From F23-B02 sp045642545 (GTDB taxonomy: Bacteria; Bacillota; Clostridia; Oscillospirales; Oscillospiraceae), in contig JAZUJB010000097.1 of assembly GCA_045642545.1 (NCBI GenBank), positions 1-26,255 of the forward strand: DNA of 26,255 bases. The letters run 5' to 3'. How positions within the stretch are numbered: the first letter of the stretch is position 1; the number at the start of each line of letters is the position of its first letter. Made by a program: the position numbers and the translations under genes. The notes beneath the pieces are model-generated. The model did not search any database. It was not told where the DNA came from and saw only the letters and a list, made by a program, of their open reading frames with translations. Of this stretch, positions 7,298 through 14,579 are shown piece after piece.

Positions 7298-7370
7298 TTT
7301 CATAACATTTTCATGCCTTTTCATAGATAATTGCATATGTGAATTCATTTAACTTTCAATTATCTTTCAG
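7298..7370 (+). promoter_or_regulatory. Helically phased TTTCAT repeats upstream of the hydrogenase promoter
   Basis: TTTCAT occurs at 7298, 7309 and 7319; related ATTCAT, TTTCAA and TTTCAG occur at 7343, 7354 and 7365. Within each trio the spacing is 10-11 bases, one helical turn. Such phasing suits co-operative protein binding on one DNA face. The region is AT-rich, so chance is possible. Confidence 0.3.
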
Positions 7371-7411
7371 CTGATTATGCCATTTCCCGATAATCTGAAA
7401 AATAACTTATC

Positions 7412-7439
7412 TTTACATACTTAAAAAATTATATATAAT
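7412..7439 (+). promoter_or_regulatory. Promoter of the hydrogenase operon
   Basis: TTTACA (7412-7417) and TATAAT (7434-7439) are separated by 16 bases, about 50 bases before the first start codon. The divergent gap 7117-7490 contains this promoter, the distal candidate, the phased repeats and the regulator's own promoter; I see no gene in it. Confidence 0.65.
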
Positions 7440-7490
7440 TAAATACATCATAGATTTAAAGTGCTAATAATTTCAGGAAGGATGATAATA

Positions 7491-7964
7491 TTGGTTAAGG
7501 TTGATTTCAAACTCATCGACTCCATACTCGACAAGTATGAGTGCAGCAGAGTGAAGATTATTCCTATAATGCAGGAAATTCAGGCTGAGTACAAGTTTCT
7601 GCCGCAGGATGCATTGATTTATGTTGCAGATAAAATGGGCATGAGTGAAGCTGATTTGTACGGCGTTGCTACCTTCTACGAAAACTTCTCAATGAACGAA
7701 AAGGGCAAGTATGTTATCCGTGTCTGCAACGGCACCGCATGCCATGTACGCAAGTCCGATGATGTTCAGGAGGCTCTTTACGATGCAACCGGTATGTCCC
7801 CCGATGACCATATGTCAAAGGACGGGCTGTTCACGATTGAGCGTGTTTCCTGCCTCGGCGCCTGCGGTCTTGCTCCCGTATGCACCGTAAATGATGTTGT
7901 CCACGCTAAGATGACTCCTGAAAAAATGCGCAGACTTATTATGGATCTGAGGGAGGCTGAATAA
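7491..7964 (+). CDS. hydC: NADH-linked hydrogenase, NuoE-like [2Fe-2S] subunit
   Basis: Smallest subunit of an electron-bifurcating (NADH/ferredoxin) [FeFe]-hydrogenase, related to the 24-kDa subunit of complex I. The thioredoxin-like domain carries the [2Fe-2S] cysteines 79 and 84 (CNGTAC) and 121 and 125 (CLGAC). I chose the TTG at 7491 because AGGAAGG (7475-7481) lies nine bases ahead; the ATG at 7482 directly abuts that site, and a GTG at 7461 precedes it. The product is then 157 residues, normal for the family. It starts a three-gene operon, its stop lying one base before the next ATG. The HydC name follows the Thermotoga convention. Confidence 0.92.
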   Translation: MVKVDFKLIDSILDKYECSRVKIIPIMQEIQAEYKFLPQDALIYVADKMGMSEADLYGVATFYENFSMNEKGKYVIRVCNGTACHVRKSDDVQEALYDATGMSPDDHMSKDGLFTIERVSCLGACGLAPVCTVNDVVHAKMTPEKMRRLIMDLREAE

Positions 7965-7965
7965 T

Positions 7966-9858
7966 ATGAAACTTAATTCACGCGAAGAGCTTATTAGCTT
8001 CCGCGAGCAGTGCAAGGCAAAGCTTGCCTGCCAGAAAAAGCAGATTCTCGTCTGCGGCGGCTCGGGCTGTGTTGCAGGCGGTTCGCTCGACATTTACGCA
8101 AAGTTCAAGGAAATCATGGAGGCTAAGGGCCTTACCGTTGATGTTGTCCTTCAGGACCATGTCGACCACGGCGACTCCGTCGGACTCAAGAAGAGCGGCT
8201 GCCACGGATTCTGTGAGATGGGCCCGCTCGTAAGAATAGAGCCCTCCGGAATACTGTACATAAAGTGCACCGTTGACGACTGTGAAGAGATAGTCAAGGA
8301 AACAATTCTCAACGATAATGTCGTTGAGCGCCTTGTTTACCACGAGGTCAGCAGTCAGGGCACCCGCGCATTCAGCCGTCAGGAGGATATTCCCTTCTAC
8401 AAGCAGCAGACTCGCATTGCACTTGAGCACTGCGGTCATATCAATGCCGAAAGCATTGAGGAATACATTGCCGTCGGCGGTTACTCTTCTCTTGAAAAAG
8501 CAATATTTGAAATGACTCCCGATGAAGTCATTGACGAAATTTCCGAATCCGGACTGCGCGGCCGCGGCGGTGCAGGCTTCCCCACCGGAAAGAAGTGGGC
8601 TCAGGTTGCCGCTCACAAGGAGGCTCCCGTTAAGTACATCGTCTGCAACGGCGACGAGGGCGACCCCGGCGCATTTATGGACCGCTCCATTATGGAGGGC
8701 GACCCCCACAGGATGCTTGAAGGTATGCTTATTGCAGGCGTTGCCTGCGATGCTACCGAGGGCTACATATATGTTCGCGCGGAGTATCCTCTTGCAGTTG
8801 CGCGTTTGCAGAAGGCAATTAAGGACGCTGAGGAGCTCGGAATTATCGGTGATAACATTTTCGGCTCCGGCAAAAAGTTCAATATTCATATCAATATGGG
8901 CGCAGGCGCATTCGTCTGCGGTGAGGGCTCTGCACTTACCGCATCTATCGAGGGTCAGCGCGGTATGCCCCGCACCAAGCCCCCGAGAAGTGTTGACAAG
9001 GGTCTGTTTGACGCTCCCACCTCTCTTAACAATGTTGAAACCTTTGCCAATGTTCCCGTAATTATTGACAAGGGCGCTGCATGGTACAAATCCATAGGCA
9101 CCGAAAACAACTCCGGTACAAAGGCATTTGCTCTCACGGGTAATATCAATCACACCGGTCTTATTGAGGTTCCCATGGGAACCACTCTCCGCGAGATTGT
9201 CTTTAACATCGGCGGCGGCGTAAAGAGCGGCAACTTCAAGGCTGTTCAGATTGGCGGTCCCTCCGGCGGCTGCCTCACCGAAGATCATCTTGACCTTCCC
9301 CTTGACTTTGACCAGACCAAGAAGGTCGGCGCAATTATCGGCTCCGGCGGTCTTGTTGTTATGGGCGACGAGACCTGTATGGTTGAGATTGCACGCTTCT
9401 TTATGAATTTCACAAAGAAGGAATCCTGCGGCAAGTGCACCCCCTGCCGCGAGGGTATTCCCAAGATTCAGGCAATTCTTGAGCGCATTACTCACGGTAC
9501 CGGCGAGCTTGAGGACCTTGACATGCTTCAGGAGCTTTCCGCAACTGTCAAGAGCTGCTCTCTCTGCGGTCTCGGTCAGACTGCAACCAATCCCGTTTTG
9601 AGCACTCTCAAGTATTTCAAGAATGAATACATTGCTCATGTTCAGGACAAAAAGTGTCCCGCAGGCGTCTGCCGTTCACTGTGCACTATGTGGATTGACC
9701 CCGAGAAGTGCATCGGCTGTACAAAGTGCGCACGCAACTGCCCCGTCGGCGCAATTACCGGTCAGCTCAGAAAGCCGCATGTAATTGACCCCGAGAAGTG
9801 CATTAAGTGCCGTGAATGTAAGATTGGCTGTCCCAAGCATGCCATTAAGGAGGTTTGA
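7966..9858 (+). CDS. hydB: NADH-linked hydrogenase, NuoF-like flavoprotein subunit
   Basis: A 630-residue subunit that carries the NAD(H) and FMN site and passes electrons to the hydrogenase. Domains in order: thioredoxin-like [2Fe-2S] domain (C30, C35, C79, C83); FMN/NADH region with GLRGRGGAGFPTGKKW (197-211) and CNGDEGDPGAF (227-237); SLBB-like segment; [4Fe-4S] site CGKCTPCREG (C488, C491, C494, with C534); and a C-terminal two-cluster ferredoxin (C582-C592 and C612-C622). This domain set is typical of HydB/HndC proteins of bifurcating hydrogenases and longer than plain NuoF. GGGAGG precedes the ATG. A long open frame on the opposite strand is a codon-bias shadow. Confidence 0.95.
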   Translation: MKLNSREELISFREQCKAKLACQKKQILVCGGSGCVAGGSLDIYAKFKEIMEAKGLTVDVVLQDHVDHGDSVGLKKSGCHGFCEMGPLVRIEPSGILYIKCTVDDCEEIVKETILNDNVVERLVYHEVSSQGTRAFSRQEDIPFYKQQTRIALEHCGHINAESIEEYIAVGGYSSLEKAIFEMTPDEVIDEISESGLRGRGGAGFPTGKKWAQVAAHKEAPVKYIVCNGDEGDPGAFMDRSIMEGDPHRMLEGMLIAGVACDATEGYIYVRAEYPLAVARLQKAIKDAEELGIIGDNIFGSGKKFNIHINMGAGAFVCGEGSALTASIEGQRGMPRTKPPRSVDKGLFDAPTSLNNVETFANVPVIIDKGAAWYKSIGTENNSGTKAFALTGNINHTGLIEVPMGTTLREIVFNIGGGVKSGNFKAVQIGGPSGGCLTEDHLDLPLDFDQTKKVGAIIGSGGLVVMGDETCMVEIARFFMNFTKKESCGKCTPCREGIPKIQAILERITHGTGELEDLDMLQELSATVKSCSLCGLGQTATNPVLSTLKYFKNEYIAHVQDKKCPAGVCRSLCTMWIDPEKCIGCTKCARNCPVGAITGQLRKPHVIDPEKCIKCRECKIGCPKHAIKEV

Positions 9859-9862
9859 TGAT

Positions 9863-11542
9863 ATGAAGCGTATGATTATAGACGGCATAAGCTGTGAATT
9901 TGAAAACGCCCGCAATGTACTTGATGTTGCACTGCAGAATCATATCGATATTCCCAACCTCTGCTACTGCGAAAGCCTCTCCGTATACGGCGGCTGCAGA
10001 CTGTGCGTAATCGAAAACGAGCGCGGCGGCATTGAGGCTGCCTGCACTGTTGTTCCCAAGGACGGTATGTCAATTCGCACCAACACATCAAGACTGCGCA
10101 AGTACCGTCAGATGGTTCTTGAGCTGCTTCTTGCAGGCCACAAGTCCGAATGCACCACCTGTGATAAATCCGGTAAGTGCAAGCTTCAGGAATACGCAAA
10201 GCGCTATGGCGTATCTACTGTCCGTTTTTCAAACGAATACTCCAAGCAGCCTGTTGATGACTCCTCCCCTGCTTTCGTACGCGACCCCGCAAAGTGCATT
10301 CTCTGCGGTCAGTGCGTCAGAATGTGCAGCGAGGTTCAGAACATTCATGCTATCGATTTCACCAACCGCGGTATTGAAACCTTCATTTCCTGCGGCTTTG
10401 ACAAGAAAATTGCCGATACAAACTGTGTAAACTGCGGTCAGTGCGTATCCGTATGCCCGACCGGTGCTCTTGTAATCAAGAACGAGGTTTCATCGATGTG
10501 GAAAGCAATTTATGACTCCAACCGCAAGGTTGCCGTACAGATTGCTCCTGCTGTCCGCGTTGGCATCGGCGAGGAATTCGGTCTTCCCGCAAACGCTCCC
10601 GTAATGGGCAAGATTGTTACCGCTCTGAAGATGATGGGCGTTGACTATGTATTTGACACTTCTCTTGCTGCTGACCTCACCATAATGGAAGAATCTGCAG
10701 AATTTATGGATAAGCTCAAAAACGGCGCAAAGCTGCCCATGTTCACCTCCTGCTGCCCCGGCTGGATTAAGCATGTTGAGAACAAGTATCCTCACTTGAT
10801 GCCTCAGGTATCCACCTGCGGCTCACCCATGGAGATGTTCGGCGCACTCATCCGTCAGCAGTATGCTGATGAGGATTTATTCTCCGTCGCAATTATGCCC
10901 TGCACTGCAAAGAAGGCAGAGGCAAAGCGTCCCGAGCTTGTCAAGGACGACGAGAAGCTTATTGACCTCGTTCTTACTACTCAGGAGCTCGTTCGTATGA
11001 TTCAGGAGGCAGGTATTAACTTTGCAATGATTCCCGAATCCAAGCCCGATGAGCCCTTTGCTCCCTACACAGGCGCCGGTGTCATCTTCGGTGTTACCGG
11101 AGGCGTTACCGAAGCTGTTATCCGCCATGTTCTCGGCGCAGTTACCGACGAAAGCATTGCAAAGATTGCAGAATGCGGCGTTCGCGGTCTTGAAGGCACC
11201 AAGGCATCCGAGGTCACCGCAGGCGATACAACTCTCCGCATTGCGGTTGTAAGCGGACTCGGCAACGCTGACAAGCTGCTTGAAAAGATTGAGTCCGGAG
11301 AAGAATTCTTCCACTTTGTCGAGGTTATGGCCTGCCCGAACGGCTGCATCGGCGGCGGCGGTCAGCCCCCTGCCTGTCAGTCACGCAAAGCAGAGCGCTA
11401 TGAAGGAATATTTGCCGCTGACAGCACCTGTGAGCTTCGCTCCTCCGAGCAGAATCCTGCTCTTGACGAGGTTTACGACCTGCTGCGAGGCAGAGCGCAC
11501 GAGCTTCTGCATGTGCATTATCCGGCACATTCGGCTGAATAA
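9863..11542 (+). CDS. hydA: [FeFe]-hydrogenase catalytic subunit HydA
   Basis: Catalytic subunit making or consuming H2, 559 residues. The N-terminus has a [2Fe-2S] domain (C34, C45, C48, C61), a His-ligated [4Fe-4S] site (H93, C97, C100, C106) and a two-cluster ferredoxin domain (C145-C155, C188-C198). All three H-cluster signatures are present: TSCCPGW (295-301; proton-relay C297, ligand C298), MPCTAKKAE (C347) and MACPNGCIGGGGQP (C491, C495). Together with the NuoE- and NuoF-like partners this indicates a group A3-type NADH/ferredoxin-linked enzyme. I chose the ATG at 9863, with AAGGAGG nine bases ahead, over an upstream in-frame ATG at 9785 inside hydB. No HydE, F or G maturase is in the window. 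Confidence 0.96.
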   Translation: MKRMIIDGISCEFENARNVLDVALQNHIDIPNLCYCESLSVYGGCRLCVIENERGGIEAACTVVPKDGMSIRTNTSRLRKYRQMVLELLLAGHKSECTTCDKSGKCKLQEYAKRYGVSTVRFSNEYSKQPVDDSSPAFVRDPAKCILCGQCVRMCSEVQNIHAIDFTNRGIETFISCGFDKKIADTNCVNCGQCVSVCPTGALVIKNEVSSMWKAIYDSNRKVAVQIAPAVRVGIGEEFGLPANAPVMGKIVTALKMMGVDYVFDTSLAADLTIMEESAEFMDKLKNGAKLPMFTSCCPGWIKHVENKYPHLMPQVSTCGSPMEMFGALIRQQYADEDLFSVAIMPCTAKKAEAKRPELVKDDEKLIDLVLTTQELVRMIQEAGINFAMIPESKPDEPFAPYTGAGVIFGVTGGVTEAVIRHVLGAVTDESIAKIAECGVRGLEGTKASEVTAGDTTLRIAVVSGLGNADKLLEKIESGEEFFHFVEVMACPNGCIGGGGQPPACQSRKAERYEGIFAADSTCELRSSEQNPALDEVYDLLRGRAHELLHVHYPAHSAE

Positions 11543-11558
11543 TCTGATATTTGCTGAA

Positions 11559-11586
11559 AATCCCCCTCAATTGAGGGTGATTTTTT
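11559..11586 (+). terminator. Terminator of the hydrogenase operon
   Basis: A hairpin built around CCCTCAATTGAGGG is followed by TTTTTT at 11581-11586, 17 bases after the hydA stop. Confidence 0.85.
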
Positions 11587-11649
11587 CTGTAATTGTTTCA
11601 TTTTTATTAAGTTTTTTCACTAACACTGGAATTAATGTACTATATGTGT

Positions 11650-11655
11650 TATAAT
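11650..11655 (+). promoter_or_regulatory. Possible -10 element for the lipoprotein gene
   Basis: TATAAT lies 50 bases before the lipoprotein start. The -35 position (TGGAAT, 11627-11632, 17-base spacer) is a poor match, so an activator or another sigma factor may be involved. Confidence 0.4.
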
Positions 11656-11705
11656 TTGAAAATTGATAATTCGCAATCAATTTCTGCAGATTGGAGATTA
11701 ACTAT

Positions 11706-13811
11706 ATGCGTAGATTTGTTGCCATTTTAATGGCACTTACAATGATTTTGGGTCTCTGCGCCTGCGGTAAAGAGGAAGTTGCCCCGACAGCGCGCGAATG
11801 CGGCGTATATGTCACGGTTGAGGCTAACGATGTCTATACCGTTTCCTATGGCACCGAAGAGGGTTCTGAATCGTGCACGCACGCCGACGGCTCTGCACTC
11901 GACGCAGGCGAGGTCGTACATTTTGACTTTGCAGGCGATGCTGCAACCGGCTCCGAGAAGGCTGTCATTGACTACAGCATCTGCGTTTACGACAAGGACC
12001 TCAACATACTCGCAATCGAGTCGTTCAGCAGCGATTTCTCAAATATGGCACGCGTTGAAATCACCGTAACCGCTGACCATCGCATTCTCAATGCAAGCGA
12101 CAAGCTCGTGTGCGGCGGTGACACAATTGTTGACATTCAGAGCAGCAATCCCTCAAAGGGTGTAACCGTTGCCGTTCCCAATGTTACAATGCCCAATCGC
12201 ACCGAGGCTGCAGAGGCAATCAACAGCAACATTGCAAGCATAAATGAAGCCTTTACCGGAAAGCAGCTTGAAGCAAACAAGAAGGCATACGAGGCAAACA
12301 TTGCTGATGCAGGCGATGACGACAAAACCGAGAGCTTCAGCATGAAGCGCTACGCCAAGGTTACCCGCGGCGACAGTTCCGTACTTTCCATAAGAATGTA
12401 CGACAAGGCAAATCTCGGTACCGAAAGCACCATTGCAATTACCGGACACAACTTCTCTGCCTATGACGGCAGCGAGCTTAAGCTTGTTGACATTGCAGCC
12501 GAGCCCGAAAAGCTCATCAGCATCTGCTCCGAGGACATTCTTATTTCCACCACAGAGAACAGTGATTACAAGGACATTCTCTACAACGAGGGCTACACCG
12601 ACACCATTAAGGAGCTTATCTCCGACGGTCACTGGTATCTGAACGACAAGGGCCTTGTTGTTGCGGTAAATCCCGGCGAAATCGCCGATGCTCTCTACGG
12701 CTCATTTGAATTTCTTGTTTCTTACGACACTATTTCGTCAGCATTGAAGCCCGAATTTCTCCCTGCTGAGTATGCAGGTGATACCGGTGATGTAGCCGCA
12801 AAGCTCACAAAGGACAGCGATACTGCTTCCCTCACCCTTGTAAACGATGCAGACAACGAAATCAATTCCGTCCTCGTATCCGTTTCCGGCAAGATTTACA
12901 ATATCTGCGTTTACAGCATTTCTTATAAATCTGCAAGCAAGTACACTCTGAATTCTCAGCTTTGGTACTGCAGTGACCTTACCGAAGGCGCAGCCTTTGC
13001 AATCAATCACGAGCTTTCAAAGACTCCGAACATTTTCATAGGCTTTAACCGTCCCGACGGCACCTACGAGCGCAGACTTCTCTCCCTTGACGGCGACGGC
13101 AATGTCAGCATCACCGACCCCGACGGCGGTGAAAAGGGCACTATTATCACAGAGAAGCTTCCCTACACCGTTGACCTCAACAATGACGATATTCAGGAAA
13201 AGATAAGCACAGCTAAGCTTGACAACGGCTGCGTAAGTCTTAATATTGAGTCCTCGGGCAAAAAGCTCAGCAAGGAAACCGTAATCAAGGGCGGCTTAAG
13301 TGTACGCCTTTTCGATATTGACGGAAACGGCGCAAAGGAAATCTTCCTTGAAGGCAAAACAGAAGACAGTAAGGCAGTTACCTACTGCTTCAGCTTTGAC
13401 GGTGAGCTCAAGACCGTCAGCATCGGCGGTAAGGATTATGCTGAAGGCAGCATAAAGGAGTTTAACGCCAACAAGCTTCATCTTAATACAAGCGTCAGCA
13501 TTCTCGGCAGCTACACAGCTGAGGTTATTTACAACTACGCTGACGGAAGTCTCACAAAGGATTCCGCTAACATGAAGCTCAGCGGTACAAGCTATGTCAA
13601 AACCTCCAAGGAGCTTCCGCTTGCAGACGGAAAGACTATTCCCGCTGACACCAAAATCAAATTCACCGAAACAGACGGCAGCTCATTCATAAGCTTCACC
13701 ACTGAAAAGGGTGAAAAGGGCAAAATCAAGATTGAAAAGTCCGATTCCGGCTGGAGCATAAACGGCAACAAGGACACAAGCTATTTCGAGTCCCTGCCCT
13801 ACAGCAAATAA
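11706..13811 (+). CDS. Large lipoprotein with RsiV/PdaC-like DUF4163-DUF3298 region
   Basis: A 701-residue exported lipoprotein with lipobox LCAC (cysteine 20). I chose the ATG at 11706 because TTGGAG precedes it at proper distance; a TTG at 11691 would add five residues. Residues about 150-265 resemble DUF4163 and about 265-353 resemble DUF3298, notably GHWYLNDKGLVVAVNPGEIA, which matches the pattern in the lysozyme-sensing anti-sigma factor RsiV and deacetylase PdaC. There is no transmembrane anchor or anti-sigma segment, so it is not RsiV itself. The rest is unassigned; near residue 545, LFDIDGNGAKEIFL resembles a calcium-binding FG-GAP/VCBS turn. It is a single-gene unit with its own terminator. 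Confidence 0.75.
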   Translation: MRRFVAILMALTMILGLCACGKEEVAPTARECGVYVTVEANDVYTVSYGTEEGSESCTHADGSALDAGEVVHFDFAGDAATGSEKAVIDYSICVYDKDLNILAIESFSSDFSNMARVEITVTADHRILNASDKLVCGGDTIVDIQSSNPSKGVTVAVPNVTMPNRTEAAEAINSNIASINEAFTGKQLEANKKAYEANIADAGDDDKTESFSMKRYAKVTRGDSSVLSIRMYDKANLGTESTIAITGHNFSAYDGSELKLVDIAAEPEKLISICSEDILISTTENSDYKDILYNEGYTDTIKELISDGHWYLNDKGLVVAVNPGEIADALYGSFEFLVSYDTISSALKPEFLPAEYAGDTGDVAAKLTKDSDTASLTLVNDADNEINSVLVSVSGKIYNICVYSISYKSASKYTLNSQLWYCSDLTEGAAFAINHELSKTPNIFIGFNRPDGTYERRLLSLDGDGNVSITDPDGGEKGTIITEKLPYTVDLNNDDIQEKISTAKLDNGCVSLNIESSGKKLSKETVIKGGLSVRLFDIDGNGAKEIFLEGKTEDSKAVTYCFSFDGELKTVSIGGKDYAEGSIKEFNANKLHLNTSVSILGSYTAEVIYNYADGSLTKDSANMKLSGTSYVKTSKELPLADGKTIPADTKIKFTETDGSSFISFTTEKGEKGKIKIEKSDSGWSINGNKDTSYFESLPYSK

Positions 13812-13814
13812 GTA

Positions 13815-13848
13815 ATACGGTGTGCAATTGCACACCGTATATTTTTTT
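13815..13848 (+). terminator. Terminator after the lipoprotein gene
   Basis: A perfect 26-base palindrome (13815-13840, centred on CAATTG) is followed by a seven-base T run. Confidence 0.9.
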
Positions 13849-13883
13849 ATGTTCTGAGAAAAATACCCTTGAGGTGAATTTTT

Positions 13884-14072
13884 ATGAATGCAAAAAACGG
13901 CAGCGATATTCCGCTCGGTCTCGGTATGGCGCTAATGCAGAATGCTGATGCTTTTTTCTATTTCTCGGGACTTGATGCCAATCAGCAGCAGAAAATAATT
14001 GACGGCGCTCACGGCATAAAGTCAAGAGATGAAATGAAAAATTATGTTCAAAATATCTCTGCAGCCGACTGA
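13884..14072 (+). CDS. Conserved small protein, function unknown
   Basis: A 62-residue protein with a clear ribosome site, GAGGTGA (13871-13877), six bases before the ATG. The sequence style, DIPLGLGMALMQNADAF followed by QQQKIIDGAHGIKSRDEM and a YVQNI end, resembles short proteins I recall from many Clostridia, but no function is known to me. It has no signal peptide or membrane segment and appears to be an all-helical cytoplasmic protein. It stands alone between the lipoprotein terminator and the ridA promoter. Confidence 0.75.
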   Translation: MNAKNGSDIPLGLGMALMQNADAFFYFSGLDANQQQKIIDGAHGIKSRDEMKNYVQNISAAD

Positions 14073-14088
14073 TACTTCTTTATTGCAC

Positions 14089-14117
14089 TTGAAATCTTGG
14101 TAAAACTGCGGTAAAAT
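14089..14117 (+). promoter_or_regulatory. Promoter of ridA
   Basis: TTGAAA (14089-14094) and TAAAAT (14112-14117) are 17 bases apart, 35 bases before the ATG. A TATAAT at 14125-14130 is an alternative -10 without a good -35. Confidence 0.5.
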
Positions 14118-14151
14118 TTCCGTGTATAATACTTACATGGAGGATAAACAA

Positions 14152-14523
14152 ATGAAAACTGTATCCACAAAGAATGCTCCCGCAGCAATCGGCCCCTACT
14201 CCCAGGCTCAGATAGTCGGTAATCTCGTATATACCTCCGGCCAGGTTCCCATCATCCCCGAAACCGGTGCTATCGCTGAGGGTCTTGAAGCTCAGGCACA
14301 TCAGGTATTCAAAAACCTCAGTGAGCTTCTCAAAGCAGCAGGCACTGATATGTCCAAGGTTGTTAAGACTACTGTTTTCATTAAGAATATGAACGACTTC
14401 GCAGCAATCAACGCAGTATATGCTCAGTATTTCACCGAGCCCTTCCCCGCACGCTCCTGCGTCGAGGTTGCTCGTCTTCCCAAGGATGTTCTCCTTGAGT
14501 GCGAGGTTATTGCAGAGCTGTAA
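14152..14523 (+). CDS. ridA: RidA family enamine/imine deaminase
   Basis: A 123-residue protein of the YjgF/YER057c/UK114 family, which forms trimers and hydrolyses reactive 2-aminoacrylate and related imines produced by PLP enzymes. Family marks are IGPYSQAQ (13-20), the substrate-carboxylate arginine in FPARSCVEVARLP (R101) and the acidic residue in LLECEVIAEL (E118). The ATG at 14152 has GGAGG seven bases upstream; the in-frame ATG at 14122 lies upstream of that ribosome site. It converges on glyA, a PLP enzyme, with a shared terminator; the pairing is metabolically sensible but may be incidental. Confidence 0.95.
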   Translation: MKTVSTKNAPAAIGPYSQAQIVGNLVYTSGQVPIIPETGAIAEGLEAQAHQVFKNLSELLKAAGTDMSKVVKTTVFIKNMNDFAAINAVYAQYFTEPFPARSCVEVARLPKDVLLECEVIAEL

Positions 14524-14534
14524 TCAGAAGAAAC

Positions 14535-14566
14535 AAAAAATCCGCTTCATGAGAAGCGGATTTTTT
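14535..14566. terminator. Bidirectional terminator between ridA and glyA
   Basis: AAAAAATCCGCTTC pairs with GAAGCGGATTTTTT around an ATGA loop, giving a T run on either strand. Confidence 0.92.
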
Positions 14567-14579
14567 ATTTACCTATTTA

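Noticed and set aside
7117..7490. Rex-type redox operator or riboswitch upstream of the hydrogenase
   Set aside because: I found no good match to the Rex palindrome (TTGTTAA with TTAACAA) and no riboswitch-like fold.
7978..9639. A 553-residue open frame on the - strand opposite hydB
   Set aside because: It lies wholly antisense to a gene with complete cluster motifs, its Leu/Ala/Cys-rich composition is that of a shadow frame, and it has no recognisable domain.
11665..12632. Overlapping - strand open frames opposite the lipoprotein gene
   Set aside because: They have no ribosome sites and mirror the codon pattern of a gene with a clear lipobox and DUF3298 pattern.
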